Of a stretch of DNA of 64,000 nt, positions 1-8,664 are shown piece after piece. The stretch covers positions 124,001-188,000 of the forward strand of contig JAXEWB010000040.1 in NCBI GenBank assembly GCA_034114085.1, written 5' to 3'. The translations under genes were made by a program, and so were the position numbers. The DNA comes from Spiro-02 sp034114085 (GTDB lineage Bacteria; Spirochaetota; Spirochaetia; Sphaerochaetales; Sphaerochaetaceae). Each line of letters opens with the position of its first letter. The first letter of the stretch is position 1. The notes beneath the pieces are model-generated. The model was given only the letters and a program-made list of their open reading frames with translations. It searched no databases and had not been told where the DNA came from.

Positions 1-1
1 C

Positions 2-865
2 ATTGGCGGCGGGGTTATCGGACTTGAACTCGCCAGCGCCTATTCATCCTTCGGGAGCGAGGTCGTGGTTATCGAGATGGCGGACAAGATCCTTCCCAAC
101 GAAGAACCGGCGTCTTCCGCGTACCTTCGAAAGGCACTGGAAGGACGGGGAATCAGGATACTCACCTCCTGCAAGGTCGAATCCATCACAAAAAGCGCGG
201 ACGCGAAAGCTGTGAACTATACGGACAAGGACGGCAAACCGGCCAAGGACGAAGCGGACGTCGTACTTATGGCGATCGGCAGAAAAGCGTACACCGACGG
301 AGTTCTCGCCCCGGACGTGAAGCTCGACGTGGACCGGCGCGGGTGCATTGTCGTCGATGCCGACATGAAAACGTCAGCCGATCATGTGTATGCGATTGGC
401 GATGTCATCGGCGGATACCAGCTCGCCCACGTCGCCTACTCCGAAGGAGAGGTCGCCCTCCAGTCGATTCTGGGTGCGGGCCATGACGGGGACAAACCCG
501 CGATCCCGCGGTGCGTCTATACCATCCCGCCCTTCGCCGCGACCGGCATGACCAGCGAAGAGGCGAAGAAAAACGGGTTCGAACCAGTTACCGGCCGGTT
601 CAGCTATGACGCCAACGGCATGGCGATGGCGGAGAACGCATCCGGCTTCGTCATGATGATCATGGACAAGAACAGCCGAGCGACGCTGGGAGCGCAGATA
701 GTCGGCGAGAACGCCCCGGAGATGATTGCGTTCGCCTCGACAACGGTAACGAAGAAGTACACGTTGTCGGATTGGGAGAAAATCATTATCGCCCACCCTT
801 CCTTGACGGAGATGTTCAAGGAAGCGGCGCTGGACGCATTCGGCAAAGCGATCCACAAGGTATGA
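2..865 (+). CDS. lpdA: Dihydrolipoamide dehydrogenase, 5'-truncated by window edge
   Basis: This is the C-terminal ~287 residues of an FAD- and NAD-dependent disulfide oxidoreductase. Dihydrolipoamide dehydrogenase reoxidises lipoyl groups of 2-oxoacid dehydrogenase or glycine cleavage complexes in the cytoplasm. The reading frame is open from base 2 and begins inside the NAD-binding GGGVIGLELA motif, so the FAD-binding N-terminus and redox-active Cys pair lie outside the window. A second nucleotide-domain motif (YAIGDVIGG) precedes the dimerisation domain. The C-terminal HPSLTE carries the His/Glu dyad that acts as catalytic base in this family. The stop is followed 11 bases later by the phosphatase gene, with a GAAGAGG Shine-Dalgarno in the gap, so they are probably co-transcribed. 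The general flavoprotein family is certain. The exact substrate rests on the Lpd-like C-terminus. Confidence 0.9.
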   Translation: MGGGVIGLELASAYSSFGSEVVVIEMADKILPNEEPASSAYLRKALEGRGIRILTSCKVESITKSADAKAVNYTDKDGKPAKDEADVVLMAIGRKAYTDGVLAPDVKLDVDRRGCIVVDADMKTSADHVYAIGDVIGGYQLAHVAYSEGEVALQSILGAGHDGDKPAIPRCVYTIPPFAATGMTSEEAKKNGFEPVTGRFSYDANGMAMAENASGFVMMIMDKNSRATLGAQIVGENAPEMIAFASTTVTKKYTLSDWEKIIIAHPSLTEMFKEAALDAFGKAIHKV

Positions 866-876
866 AGAGGTAATTC

Positions 877-1599
877 ATGGATACTGTAGCGTACATCATC
901 AGGCATGGGGAGACGGACAACAACAAAGCCCATCGTTTTATCGGATTCACCGACAAACCATTGAACCAGCGGGGTCTTGAACAAGCGGCCTGCCTGACGA
1001 AACCGATGAGCGGCGTTCCGTTGACGGCGATCTATTCAAGCCCCTTCCTTCGGACGATGCAGACCGCCGAGGCCGTCAGGGGAAGCAGGAGGCTTCCCAT
1101 CCTGCGCAATGAAGGTTTGTGTGAGATTAACTGCGGAGAGTGGGAAGGGCTGAATCGCGAAGAAATCGAAGCGAAATGGCCCGGCATGATCAAATACTGG
1201 CAGGAAGAACCCTCGAAGCTCCATATGCCGGGAGGAGAGACCTTCGAGCAAGTCCAACAACGGGGAATGGCGGCGTTCCAGGAAATCATCGCGGCGAACC
1301 ACGGCGGGCATGTCGCAATCGTCTCCCATATGCTCACCATCCAGCTGATCATCTGCAAGTTGTTTGATATCCCCATCGACGACGTATGGAGGCTCTACAG
1401 GCTGGAAAACACGTCGGTAACAAAAATGCGCATCAAGGACAACGGGGAGTTCTCCATCGAGAAATGGGGGGAGGACGGACATCTTCAGGAAAGCCTGAAG
1501 AACACTTACGTCAAGATCGCCGGATTCAAGCCAACGGACTTCGCGGCGAAATATGGTATCGAATATCTCCAGGGGACCGTCCATCAGTTCCCCGCCTGA
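877..1599 (+). CDS. Histidine phosphatase family protein (phosphoglycerate mutase-like)
   Basis: This 240-residue protein has the phosphohistidine motif RHGET at residues 9-13 (His10 the expected nucleophile), a GEWEG segment with the acidic proton donor near residues 87-91, and the second catalytic-site His in IVSHMLT near 151. This is the branch-1 histidine phosphatase fold. Members include cofactor-dependent phosphoglycerate mutase and many small-molecule phosphatases. The length and sequence fit the GpmB/CobC-like phosphatases better than true mutases, so no symbol is given. It lies between lpdA and an FGGY kinase on the same strand with very short gaps, followed by an SDR. This suggests a small sugar or polyol operon in which it could dephosphorylate an intermediate. 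The substrate is not readable from sequence. Confidence 0.85.
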   Translation: MDTVAYIIRHGETDNNKAHRFIGFTDKPLNQRGLEQAACLTKPMSGVPLTAIYSSPFLRTMQTAEAVRGSRRLPILRNEGLCEINCGEWEGLNREEIEAKWPGMIKYWQEEPSKLHMPGGETFEQVQQRGMAAFQEIIAANHGGHVAIVSHMLTIQLIICKLFDIPIDDVWRLYRLENTSVTKMRIKDNGEFSIEKWGEDGHLQESLKNTYVKIAGFKPTDFAAKYGIEYLQGTVHQFPA

Positions 1600-1610
1600 A
1601 AGGATCCGCC

Positions 1611-3098
1611 ATGAAACACGGCTATGTCGTCGCCATTGACCAAAGCACCCAGAACACCAAGGCGTCCCTGTACGATGAAACGGGCGTCCTGGTCGCGCGC
1701 AAGCTTCTTCCCCATGCTCAAATCATCGACGCCAACGGTTGGGTGGGTCATGATCTGAGGGAAATCAGGAGCAACTTGTTCGAGGTGGTCACAGGAGTGG
1801 TGACCGAGGCCGGGATTGATAAACAACAGGTCTTGGCGATCGGCATAGGCAACCAACGGGAGAGCGTCGGCCTGTGGGACCGGCAAACAGGCGAACCACT
1901 TTGCGATTCCATCGTATGGCAGTGCAACAGAGCAACGGAAATATGCAAGCGTCCTGAAATAGCGGACCAAGCAAGCTATATCCGGCAAACCTGCGGCTTG
2001 AAGCTTTCCCCGTTCTTTTCCGCGCCAAAAATTCTATGGATGCTGGAGCATTACGACACGTCCATGCTACGCCGCAATCCCCGTTCACTGTGTTGCGGAA
2101 CGATGGACTGCTGGACGCTTTTCTGCCTCACTGGAGGCAGAAGTTTCAGGACAGACGCCTCCAACGCCTCACGGATGATGCTGTTCAACCTCGAGACGGG
2201 GGACTGGGACCCCACGTTGTGCGAGCTCTGGGGCATTCCCCTCCACATGCTGCCACAAGTATGCGCTTCGGACGAGATTCTGGGCTACACGGATGTGAAC
2301 GGCTTCTTCCCAAGCAACATTCCCATTGCCTCCTGTATCGGGGATTCCCATGCGGCGCTGTACGCACAACAGTGCCTTGAAAAAGGCTCGTGCATCGCCG
2401 GTATGGGAACTGGTACGTGCCTGATGATGAATATCGGGGATGAACCGCTCCTTTCCAGAAACGGGTTGCTCACTTCCGTGGCATGGAAGCTCAATGGAAA
2501 AACGACCTATGCGTTCGACGGGGTTATCAATTATTCAGGAGCGGTGGTGACTTGGCTGGTCAAGGATCTGAAAATCCTCGACAATCCCGCGCAAAGCGAT
2601 GAAATCGTGCGACAGGCGAATCAGGAAGACACGACGGTGCTTCTTCCTGCGTTCAATGGAATTGGCGCTCCCTATTGGGCGGATGACGCGCAAGCCGCGT
2701 TCGTCGGCATGACACGTCGTACCGGCCGGAAGGAACTGGTAAAGGCGGCGTTGGAATCAATTGCGTTGCAGTGCCGGGACGTGATCGACTGCATGGCCAA
2801 GGATTGCGGCCAAGTGGGAATCGCCTGCCTCAAGGCAAGCGGTGGCCCTGCGAAAAACCGGTATCTGATGCAGTTCCTCAGCGACATCCTCGACTGTCCG
2901 ATAAAAATGCCGATGGACGAGGAAATGACGAGCGCGGGCATCGCCCTGATCGCAGGCAAGAAAATCGGCTTGTATGAAGAAGATTTCTTTAATTATACGT
3001 TACAGACGGAGTTTGTCCCCCAGCGTCAGCCGCAATGGCGGCATGAGGTGATCGCACGATGGGACAAGGCGCTGGCAATGGTTATTGGAGGTAGATAA
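1611..3098 (+). CDS. FGGY-family carbohydrate kinase, glycerol/xylulose kinase-like
   Basis: The ATG at 1611 is chosen because it begins the typical FGGY N-terminus (YVVAIDQSTQNTK, with the phosphate-binding DQST at residues 10-13). Upstream in-frame sequence only overlaps the phosphatase gene. The protein is 495 residues, the usual length. GNQRES and IVWQCNR resemble the glycerol-kinase branch, GMGTGTCLM is the second phosphate motif, and LKASGGPAKN is the adenosine motif. FGGY enzymes transfer phosphate from ATP to glycerol, xylulose, ribulose, gluconate and similar polyols in the cytoplasm. The SDR that starts 2 bp after its stop suggests a polyol oxidation/phosphorylation pair. The substrate is uncertain: the WQCNR loop differs from the WQDTR of canonical GlpK, so the name glpK is withheld. 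Confidence 0.85.
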   Translation: MKHGYVVAIDQSTQNTKASLYDETGVLVARKLLPHAQIIDANGWVGHDLREIRSNLFEVVTGVVTEAGIDKQQVLAIGIGNQRESVGLWDRQTGEPLCDSIVWQCNRATEICKRPEIADQASYIRQTCGLKLSPFFSAPKILWMLEHYDTSMLRRNPRSLCCGTMDCWTLFCLTGGRSFRTDASNASRMMLFNLETGDWDPTLCELWGIPLHMLPQVCASDEILGYTDVNGFFPSNIPIASCIGDSHAALYAQQCLEKGSCIAGMGTGTCLMMNIGDEPLLSRNGLLTSVAWKLNGKTTYAFDGVINYSGAVVTWLVKDLKILDNPAQSDEIVRQANQEDTTVLLPAFNGIGAPYWADDAQAAFVGMTRRTGRKELVKAALESIALQCRDVIDCMAKDCGQVGIACLKASGGPAKNRYLMQFLSDILDCPIKMPMDEEMTSAGIALIAGKKIGLYEEDFFNYTLQTEFVPQRQPQWRHEVIARWDKALAMVIGGR

Positions 3099-3099
3099 G

Positions 3100-3861
3100 A
3101 TGAGCGGGCTATTGGAAGGGAAGGTCGCGGTAGTGACCGGTTCAGGACGAGGCATTGGCGAGGCGATCGCCAGGACTCTTGCTCAGCATGGCGCGAAGGT
3201 CGTCATTACCGATATCGACGAGACGACCGCGAAAGGCGTTGCCGACGATTTGAACGGTCTTGGCCATGAAGCGCGCCATATCATGTTCAATGTCGCCGAT
3301 TTCAAGAATATACGGCAGAATGTTGACAAGATAGCGTCCTTCTTCGGTCGAATCGACATATGGGTGAACAATGCTGGCATCACTCAGTCGGCGAAGATCG
3401 AGGATATTACGGAGGATCAGTGGGACTTGTTGCAGAACATCGATCTCAAGAGCGTGTTCTTCTGCACCCAGGCTGTATTTGAAATTATGAAGAAGCAGAA
3501 CTACGGCAAGCTGGTGCATATCGCTTCAATGGCCGGAGAACGCGGGGGGCGTGGTTCTTCCGCATCGTATTCCGCGGCGAAGGCGGGCGTGATCAACGTA
3601 GCGAAGTCCTTCGCCCTCAACGGGGGACAGTACAACATCACGTCCAATACGGTGTGCCCGGGCCGCACCCTCACCAAGATGGCCGAAGGGCTCAGCTGGC
3701 TGAAGAATCCCCAGGACGACCCAGCCCTTACGATCCCCCTCAAACGCTTCGGGACACCGCAGGATATCGCCAATGCGGTCCTGTTCTTCGCAAGCGACCT
3801 TTCGGGCTATGTGACCGGCGACACCATGGATGTCAACGGGGGACTGTTCATTTCCAGGTGA
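3100..3861 (+). CDS. Short-chain dehydrogenase/reductase (SDR)
   Basis: This 253-residue classical SDR starts at the ATG at 3100, which has GGAGGT 7 bases upstream. A TTG 15 bases earlier is rejected because it overlaps the kinase end. The Rossmann motif TGSGRGIG is at residues 13-20, NNAG at about 90-93, and the catalytic triad is Ser143, Tyr157 and Lys161 (YSAAK). These NAD(P)-dependent cytoplasmic enzymes interconvert alcohols and ketones; relatives include FabG-like, sorbitol and xylitol dehydrogenases. The kinase stop at 3098 and this start are only 1 base apart, so the two are translated from one mRNA and probably act in one polyol or sugar pathway. The substrate cannot be assigned. A strong terminator follows at 4030-4059. 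Confidence 0.88.
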   Translation: MSGLLEGKVAVVTGSGRGIGEAIARTLAQHGAKVVITDIDETTAKGVADDLNGLGHEARHIMFNVADFKNIRQNVDKIASFFGRIDIWVNNAGITQSAKIEDITEDQWDLLQNIDLKSVFFCTQAVFEIMKKQNYGKLVHIASMAGERGGRGSSASYSAAKAGVINVAKSFALNGGQYNITSNTVCPGRTLTKMAEGLSWLKNPQDDPALTIPLKRFGTPQDIANAVLFFASDLSGYVTGDTMDVNGGLFISR

Positions 3862-4029
3862 CGGACAAGATACATATGATCCAAGCACGCCCCACAGTAC
3901 GGCAGCAAGATGAGTATGGCGGCATGACGGACACGACAGCAGGAGAGGCTCTGGGGCGCGCTTGGGTTTTCTGATGGCGGATCGGCAGGGGTGATTAAAA
4001 CAGTATAGTGTTCTCAAATCGCACAGTTC

Positions 4030-4059
4030 CGCCGCAAGGTTTTCCCTTGCGGCGTTTTT
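4030..4059 (+). terminator. Rho-independent terminator after the kinase-SDR operon
   Basis: A perfect 10-bp stem (CGCCGCAAGG / CCTTGCGGCG) encloses a 5-base TTTTC loop and runs directly into TTTTT. It lies about 170 bases after the SDR stop and points along the + strand. Confidence 0.9.
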
Positions 4060-4302
4060 CGCTGCCGTTCATTGTTTGGTACAGGAGCTTTGCCATGCTT
4101 TGTTGCCCGCATCATTTTTCATCGGAAATCCCAACAACGCCATTTTGCTTCACAACCGACTGACACCACTACGGACGAACTTCGCCACAACAAGATTTCC
4201 ACAACCCCGGCTTTGTGCCGTCCATGGCAGAAGAACAGGAAATTCATTGATAATTCTTGTATTATATGGGAGTTGTAACGATCATCCGCCTATTTGACAA
4301 CT

Positions 4303-4566
4303 TGTGGATAACTTGTGTATCGCCGTATAAAAAACACTTTACCGACGGTATTTATTTCAACTTTTTTCATATTAAAAATTATATAAGAATTACATCAAAA
4401 TAAAAGCATAAATTGAAATATAATTATATATATAATAACAAATTATACACATAATAATCCTGTGTCAAGAATACGATGACTTATAACATCTTACACCCCT
4501 TCTCCCACCGTTATCCACAGCCATATCAAAAGGTTGTGGATAACTTGTGCAATAGTGTTGGATAAC
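4303..4566. other. DnaA-box cluster around an AT-rich core in a convergent gap
   Basis: The gap 3862-4605 lies between the 3' ends of the SDR and murA, so it needs no promoter. It contains three perfect DnaA boxes: TGTGGATAA at 4303-4311, TTATCCACA at 4511-4519 and TGTGGATAA at 4535-4543. A degenerate GTTGGATAA follows at 4558-4566. Two boxes share the longer context TTGTGGATAACTTGTG. Between box 1 and box 2, about 4325-4480 is almost purely A and T. This box-plus-AT arrangement resembles an origin. However, dnaA and dnaN are 17 kb away and the strand composition does not switch here, so a DnaA-titrating or reactivating site is the more likely reading. Short open frames in 4072-4297 do not look like real genes. 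Confidence 0.7.
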
Positions 4567-4605
4567 TTGTCGCTATGAGTTGTGAATTTATTGAGAAACA
4601 AAGGA

Positions 4606-5892
4606 TTAGGCAAGCCGCTCAATATCGGCGCCCAAAGCCAGCAGTTTGTCGGCAAGCCCCTCGTATCCTCGTTCAATCTGATAGATATTCTGTATCTCAG
4701 TCCGTCCATCGGCACACAAGGCCGCGATCACCAACGCCATACCAGCACGGACATCCGGGCTGGTGACGATTGCGCCATGTAATTTGCACGGTCCATTCAC
4801 GACAGCCCTATGGGGATCGCACAACACGATATCGGCACCCATTCGAATCAGCCAGTCAATGAAGAACATCCTTGATTCAAACATCTTCTCATGAATCAGG
4901 ATAGAACCGTTCATCTGGGTCGCGACTACCGTCATGATGCTCAGCAGGTCAGCGGGAAAACCGGGCCATGGCGCATCGTCGATCTTGGCGGTCTTGCCGC
5001 CAAGATCCTTCGCAAGAATGCGCTCCTGTACACACGGCACATGAATCGTATCGGGAGAGACATCCTCCCACCGAACGCCAATCCGGGAGAATCCGAGGCG
5101 AATCATCGGAAATTGGTAGGTATCGACGCCCTCTATCAGGATATCCCCCCTAGTAGCAGCCGCAAGACCGATAAAGGAGCCGACCTCCATGAAATCACAG
5201 CCAATGGTGAAATCACAACCATGCAACTCATCCACACCATCAATCGTCAGCAAATTCGACCCGATGCCGCTGATCGAGGCACCCATGCCATTGAGCAGGA
5301 CGCACAGGTCCTGCACATGAGGCTCGCTGGCCGCATTGCGGACTACAGTACGCCCTTTGGCGGAAACTGCCGCCATAATGACGTTCTCCGTCGCAGTGAC
5401 GGAAGCTTCGTCCAAAAAGACATCGGCGCCATGGAGCCGTCCGGGAGCGTAGATATGGAGCGTTCCGCCAGCCTCTACCGTACAAGCGGCGCCCAGCGCG
5501 GACAGTCCGATAAAATGGGTGTCCAGCCGACGGAGCCCGATTACATCCCCGCCAGGGGGAGGCAACCGGACGCCCTCGGTAGAAGCGGCCAACGGCCCGG
5601 CGAGCAGGATTGATCCCCGCACCGCGTCGACCAGTTCGGCGGGAAGTCTTCCTGTCCGGGAACCGGAGGTAATGCGAAGAGAGTGGTCGTCTAGATACAC
5701 AACGGTAGAACCCAGACATTGCAACAGGGAAAGCATCACCGAGACATCCTCGATGGCGGGAATATTACGGAGGATTACCGGTTCATCGGTAAGAAGCGTC
5801 GCAGCGATACAAGGCAAAGCTGCGTTCTTGTTGCCGCTCACCCGCACAACGCCTGATACGGGGGTTCCCCCATTGATACGATACACGCTCAT
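4606..5892 (-). CDS. murA: UDP-N-acetylglucosamine 1-carboxyvinyltransferase with Cys-to-Asp active site
   Basis: MurA transfers enolpyruvate from PEP to UDP-GlcNAc, the first committed step of peptidoglycan precursor synthesis in the cytoplasm. The 428-residue length is typical. Lys22 sits in the conserved SGNKNAA, and the C-terminal ERGYEGLADKL matches the RGY segment. The flexible catalytic loop reads PPPGGDVIG: the usual Cys (Cys115 in E. coli) is replaced by Asp116 (codon GAT at 5547-5545). Enzymes with Asp here are active but not alkylated by fosfomycin, as known for mycobacteria, chlamydiae and some spirochaetes. A strong GGAGGGTGAG ribosome site precedes the ATG. It stands alone on the - strand, converging on the SDR operon. 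Insensitivity to fosfomycin is an inference from this residue. Confidence 0.95.
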   Translation of the reverse strand: MSVYRINGGTPVSGVVRVSGNKNAALPCIAATLLTDEPVILRNIPAIEDVSVMLSLLQCLGSTVVYLDDHSLRITSGSRTGRLPAELVDAVRGSILLAGPLAASTEGVRLPPPGGDVIGLRRLDTHFIGLSALGAACTVEAGGTLHIYAPGRLHGADVFLDEASVTATENVIMAAVSAKGRTVVRNAASEPHVQDLCVLLNGMGASISGIGSNLLTIDGVDELHGCDFTIGCDFMEVGSFIGLAAATRGDILIEGVDTYQFPMIRLGFSRIGVRWEDVSPDTIHVPCVQERILAKDLGGKTAKIDDAPWPGFPADLLSIMTVVATQMNGSILIHEKMFESRMFFIDWLIRMGADIVLCDPHRAVVNGPCKLHGAIVTSPDVRAGMALVIAALCADGRTEIQNIYQIERGYEGLADKLLALGADIERLA

Positions 5893-6050
5893 CTCACCCT
5901 CCTTTCTTCCCTACGCCATCGCAACCCGGCAAGCAAAAAGAAGTCAGTCCGTCACATCTCCATCCTATCCGTGAACAGGCGAATTTACAACCATCATGTT
6001 ATCAGCGTCATGGCGTTGAAAAGGCGACGGTTTACGTATACTATACTCGT

Positions 6051-7067
6051 ATGAAAGATGAAGCCGCCCGTGTCTATGGAATAGGGAATCCGCTGATAGA
6101 CGTCATCGTCAATATCGAGGACAAGGATCTCTCCGAACTAGGTATCCACAAGGGAACGATGCACCTGATCACCAAGGAACGGCGCATGGAGCTCGTCTCT
6201 TATGTGAAAGGCAGGCAGACCTCCTATTCCTGCGGAGGATCTTGCCCGAACACGATTATAGCGCTGGCCGCGCTTGGCATCGACGCGACGATAGCTGGCA
6301 AGGTGGGCGATGACGAATACGGGACCATCTACAAAGAAAATCTGAACAAGTCGCAAGTCCACAACGAACTGGCTGTATGCGGCGAGCCAACGGGATCCTC
6401 CATCATCCTCGTGACGCCGGATTCCGAGCGAACGATGAACACCTACCTCGGCGCTAACAGGGAATACGGGGAGGAGGATGTCATTCTCGATTCTGTCAGA
6501 CAGGCCGATTTCTTTCATTTCACAGGCTACATGTGGGATACGGTCCGTCAACAACAGGCGATTAGGAAGGCTCTGTACGAAGCTAAGATGAACGGAACCA
6601 GAGTGACATTCGATGTTGCGGACCCTTTCGCCGTGGGTAGGTATCGGGAAACGTTCCTCAATCTGATCAAGCATGAATGCGACGTAGTATTCGCCAACAG
6701 CGAGGAAGCCCGTATTCTGTTCGACAACTATGACGCCTATGAATGCTGTAGGAGCATGGGTAAACTGTGTGAGACGGCTATCGTCAAAAACGGCAAGCGG
6801 GGCTCCTTCATTTCCTATAGGGGGGAGATCATGACAATCCCGGTGAAAGGGCCGGTCGTTCCTGTGGACACCACCGGTGCGGGAGACGTATATGCCGCAG
6901 GATTCCTATATGGCCAGTGCAAGGGCATGAGTATCGAGGAATCCGGGACTATCGCATCGATTCTTGCCGGACAAATCATCACCCAGAGAGGAGCGCAGTT
7001 CTCCATCGAAAAGGCTGCTGAACTGAGAACGCTTCTTGCGGGAGACGCGTGGCGGAGCGTCATCTAG
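6051..7067 (+). CDS. PfkB-family nucleoside/sugar kinase (adenosine kinase-like)
   Basis: This 338-residue protein has the ribokinase-fold N-terminus GIGNPLIDVIV, the glycine-rich SCGGSCPNT at residues 60-68, and the C-terminal anion-hole and catalytic motif DTTGAGD at 273-279 (Asp279 the expected base). The long insertion and overall pattern fit the adenosine-kinase/fructokinase branch of PfkB, which phosphorylates a nucleoside or sugar hydroxyl with ATP. No Shine-Dalgarno sequence is visible before the ATG at 6051. TATACT occurs at 6037-6042 and again at 6042-6047, with TTGAAA at 6016-6021, so transcription may begin at or next to the start codon and the mRNA may be leaderless. It is a single gene between murA (divergent) and the Fic segment. 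Its substrate is not certain. Confidence 0.85.
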   Translation: MKDEAARVYGIGNPLIDVIVNIEDKDLSELGIHKGTMHLITKERRMELVSYVKGRQTSYSCGGSCPNTIIALAALGIDATIAGKVGDDEYGTIYKENLNKSQVHNELAVCGEPTGSSIILVTPDSERTMNTYLGANREYGEEDVILDSVRQADFFHFTGYMWDTVRQQQAIRKALYEAKMNGTRVTFDVADPFAVGRYRETFLNLIKHECDVVFANSEEARILFDNYDAYECCRSMGKLCETAIVKNGKRGSFISYRGEIMTIPVKGPVVPVDTTGAGDVYAAGFLYGQCKGMSIEESGTIASILAGQIITQRGAQFSIEKAAELRTLLAGDAWRSVI

Positions 7068-7072
7068 GCGTC

Positions 7073-7133
7073 CACAGGACGGTCAAATCCGTCTGAAAAT
7101 CAGGATTCCAAGGTTCAGCCAAGCAAAAAACAG
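7073..7133. repeat. 61-bp direct repeat, left copy
   Basis: These 61 bases are identical to 8544-8604 (offset 1471). The match breaks at the first base on each side. The repeat begins CACAGGACGGTCAAATCC and ends AGCCAAGCAAAAAACAG. Inside it AATCC and GGATT can pair. The two copies bracket the Fic gene. Confidence 0.95.
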
Positions 7134-7212
7134 TGTCTGTGTCTGGCAAGAAAGGTGGCTCAGAAGGACGAAAACCCCTGAACAGTCCCCGTTCGGAATT
7201 TCAAAAAGCTGA

Positions 7213-8361
7213 TCAGGTGTCTTCTCTAAGAATGTCCAGATAGGCATCATACGAATAGATACGCGCCTTTCCGACTTTCTTCGACTGTCTCAGAATCCCC
7301 TGCGACGTGATGATGGAAACGGCTCTCGCTATCGCATTGTAGGATAAGGACAATTCCTGCGCGGTCCTGGAAATTTCAAGAATCGGATGCATTTCAATAT
7401 AGCGGAACAATCGTTGTACAGTATCCATCTGCCTGTGCGGTACAATCCGTTCCAATAGGGCGGCATTCCCATCATGCAGTCCGACAAGCCGGTCTATCGT
7501 TTCAATGGCGTCCATGGCGGATTCCATGACGGCCAGCAAAAAAAAACGTATCCATTGTTCATAGTTTCCTTTCTGCCGGACCTCCGTCATACGATCATAA
7601 TACTCAATACGGTTTCTTTTAAGAAAATAGGAGATATACATTGCAGGAGTAGACAGCAGCCCTTTCTGAATGAGAAACAATATGATCAGCAACCGACCGA
7701 TACGGCCATTGCCGTCAAGAAACGGATGTATGGTTTCAAACTGATAATGTATCAAAGCGGCTTGTATCAACGGATCCAAGCCATCGTTTCCATTCATGTA
7801 CTTTTCAAGATCAGACATGGCGATGCACATGTCCTCAGGATTTGGAGGAACGTAGCTGGCTTTTTTTAGGGAACACCCCACCCCTCCGATCCAGTTTTGG
7901 GAATATCGGAATTCTCCGGGAGTTTCCTCCTGTCCCCTGACATGCTCCATCAATACGGCGTGGGTTTCTCGCAACAGGCGGTTGCAGAGCGGAAGCGTGC
8001 GCAACCGGGCAACCGCGAATTCCATCGCTTTGATATAGTTGACCACTTCCGCGACATACTGATTTGCGTTCTCCTTCCGTAACGGATCAAAGATGTCGTC
8101 AAGCGTCGCCTGCGTCCCTTCAATTTGAGAGGAAAGCAACGCTTCCTTGCGTACATACATGGAGATGAACAACTCCAGATTCGGCACATGGGAAACAATC
8201 CCTTCCAGGCGGGCGATTTGCCGGTTCGCCTGTATCAGCAGATGCAGACAGTGGTCGTCCAACACTATTGGAGGAGCAGGAGGCAATGGAGCGGGCATGA
8301 AGGATTGATAAGCCATAACTCCAGACAAGTTTTTTTTGAATGTTCCCGCCCTGTCGTTCAT
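7213..8361 (-). CDS. Fic-domain AMPylase-type protein with N-terminal inhibitory motif and C-terminal winged helix
   Basis: Fic proteins usually transfer AMP from ATP to hydroxyls on target proteins. The core HPFLDGNGRIGR is at residues 212-223 with catalytic His212. SSQIEG at residues 77-82 matches the class II inhibitory helix (S/T)xxxE(G/N), with Glu81 expected to block the ATP site until relieved, so a separate antitoxin is not needed and none is adjacent. The C-terminal third (about 310-382) reads as a winged-helix DNA-binding domain (ISRTAQELSLSYNAIARAV), as in the DUF4172/SoFic-like group. A GGGAG ribosome site precedes the ATG. The gene is a lone cassette between perfect 61-bp repeats, which suggests insertion or deletion mobility. 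Its targets are unknown. Confidence 0.9.
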   Translation of the reverse strand: MNDRAGTFKKNLSGVMAYQSFMPAPLPPAPPIVLDDHCLHLLIQANRQIARLEGIVSHVPNLELFISMYVRKEALLSSQIEGTQATLDDIFDPLRKENANQYVAEVVNYIKAMEFAVARLRTLPLCNRLLRETHAVLMEHVRGQEETPGEFRYSQNWIGGVGCSLKKASYVPPNPEDMCIAMSDLEKYMNGNDGLDPLIQAALIHYQFETIHPFLDGNGRIGRLLIILFLIQKGLLSTPAMYISYFLKRNRIEYYDRMTEVRQKGNYEQWIRFFLLAVMESAMDAIETIDRLVGLHDGNAALLERIVPHRQMDTVQRLFRYIEMHPILEISRTAQELSLSYNAIARAVSIITSQGILRQSKKVGKARIYSYDAYLDILREDT

Positions 8362-8543
8362 ATGGCAGTTCTCCCAGTAATGGAAATCATCAATGAAATA
8401 ATACCGTAGATTTTTCCGTAAATCAACAATAACGAAAATTATATCATGAACTATATTTCTGTATATTTACATATCAGAATATTATTCTATTCCCACCAGT
8501 CTACCGCTTCATATCTTTGCCAAATTGTATGAGTGGCAATGGA

Positions 8544-8604
8544 CACAGGACGGTCAAATCCGTCTGAAAATCAGGATTCCAAGGTTCAGCCAAGCAAAAA
8601 ACAG
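8544..8604. repeat. 61-bp direct repeat, right copy
   Basis: Second perfect copy of the repeat at 7073-7133. It lies 183 bases upstream of the Fic start codon, in the long gap before metK. Confidence 0.95.
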
Positions 8605-8664
8605 AAGCCATCAGACTTGGAGACTGTATGCAAACGATGACATCAACGGTGAGACTGAGGAAAA

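Noticed and set aside
4072..4297. Short + strand frames within the 4-kb convergent gap.
   Set aside because: Two overlapping frames of about 70 codons with no ribosome site and no domain, adjacent to the terminator and DnaA boxes.
4303..4566. The DnaA-box cluster as the main chromosomal origin.
   Set aside because: Base usage of genes does not switch here, and dnaA, dnaN, gyrB and parS are 17-25 kb away. Kept as a control-site finding instead.
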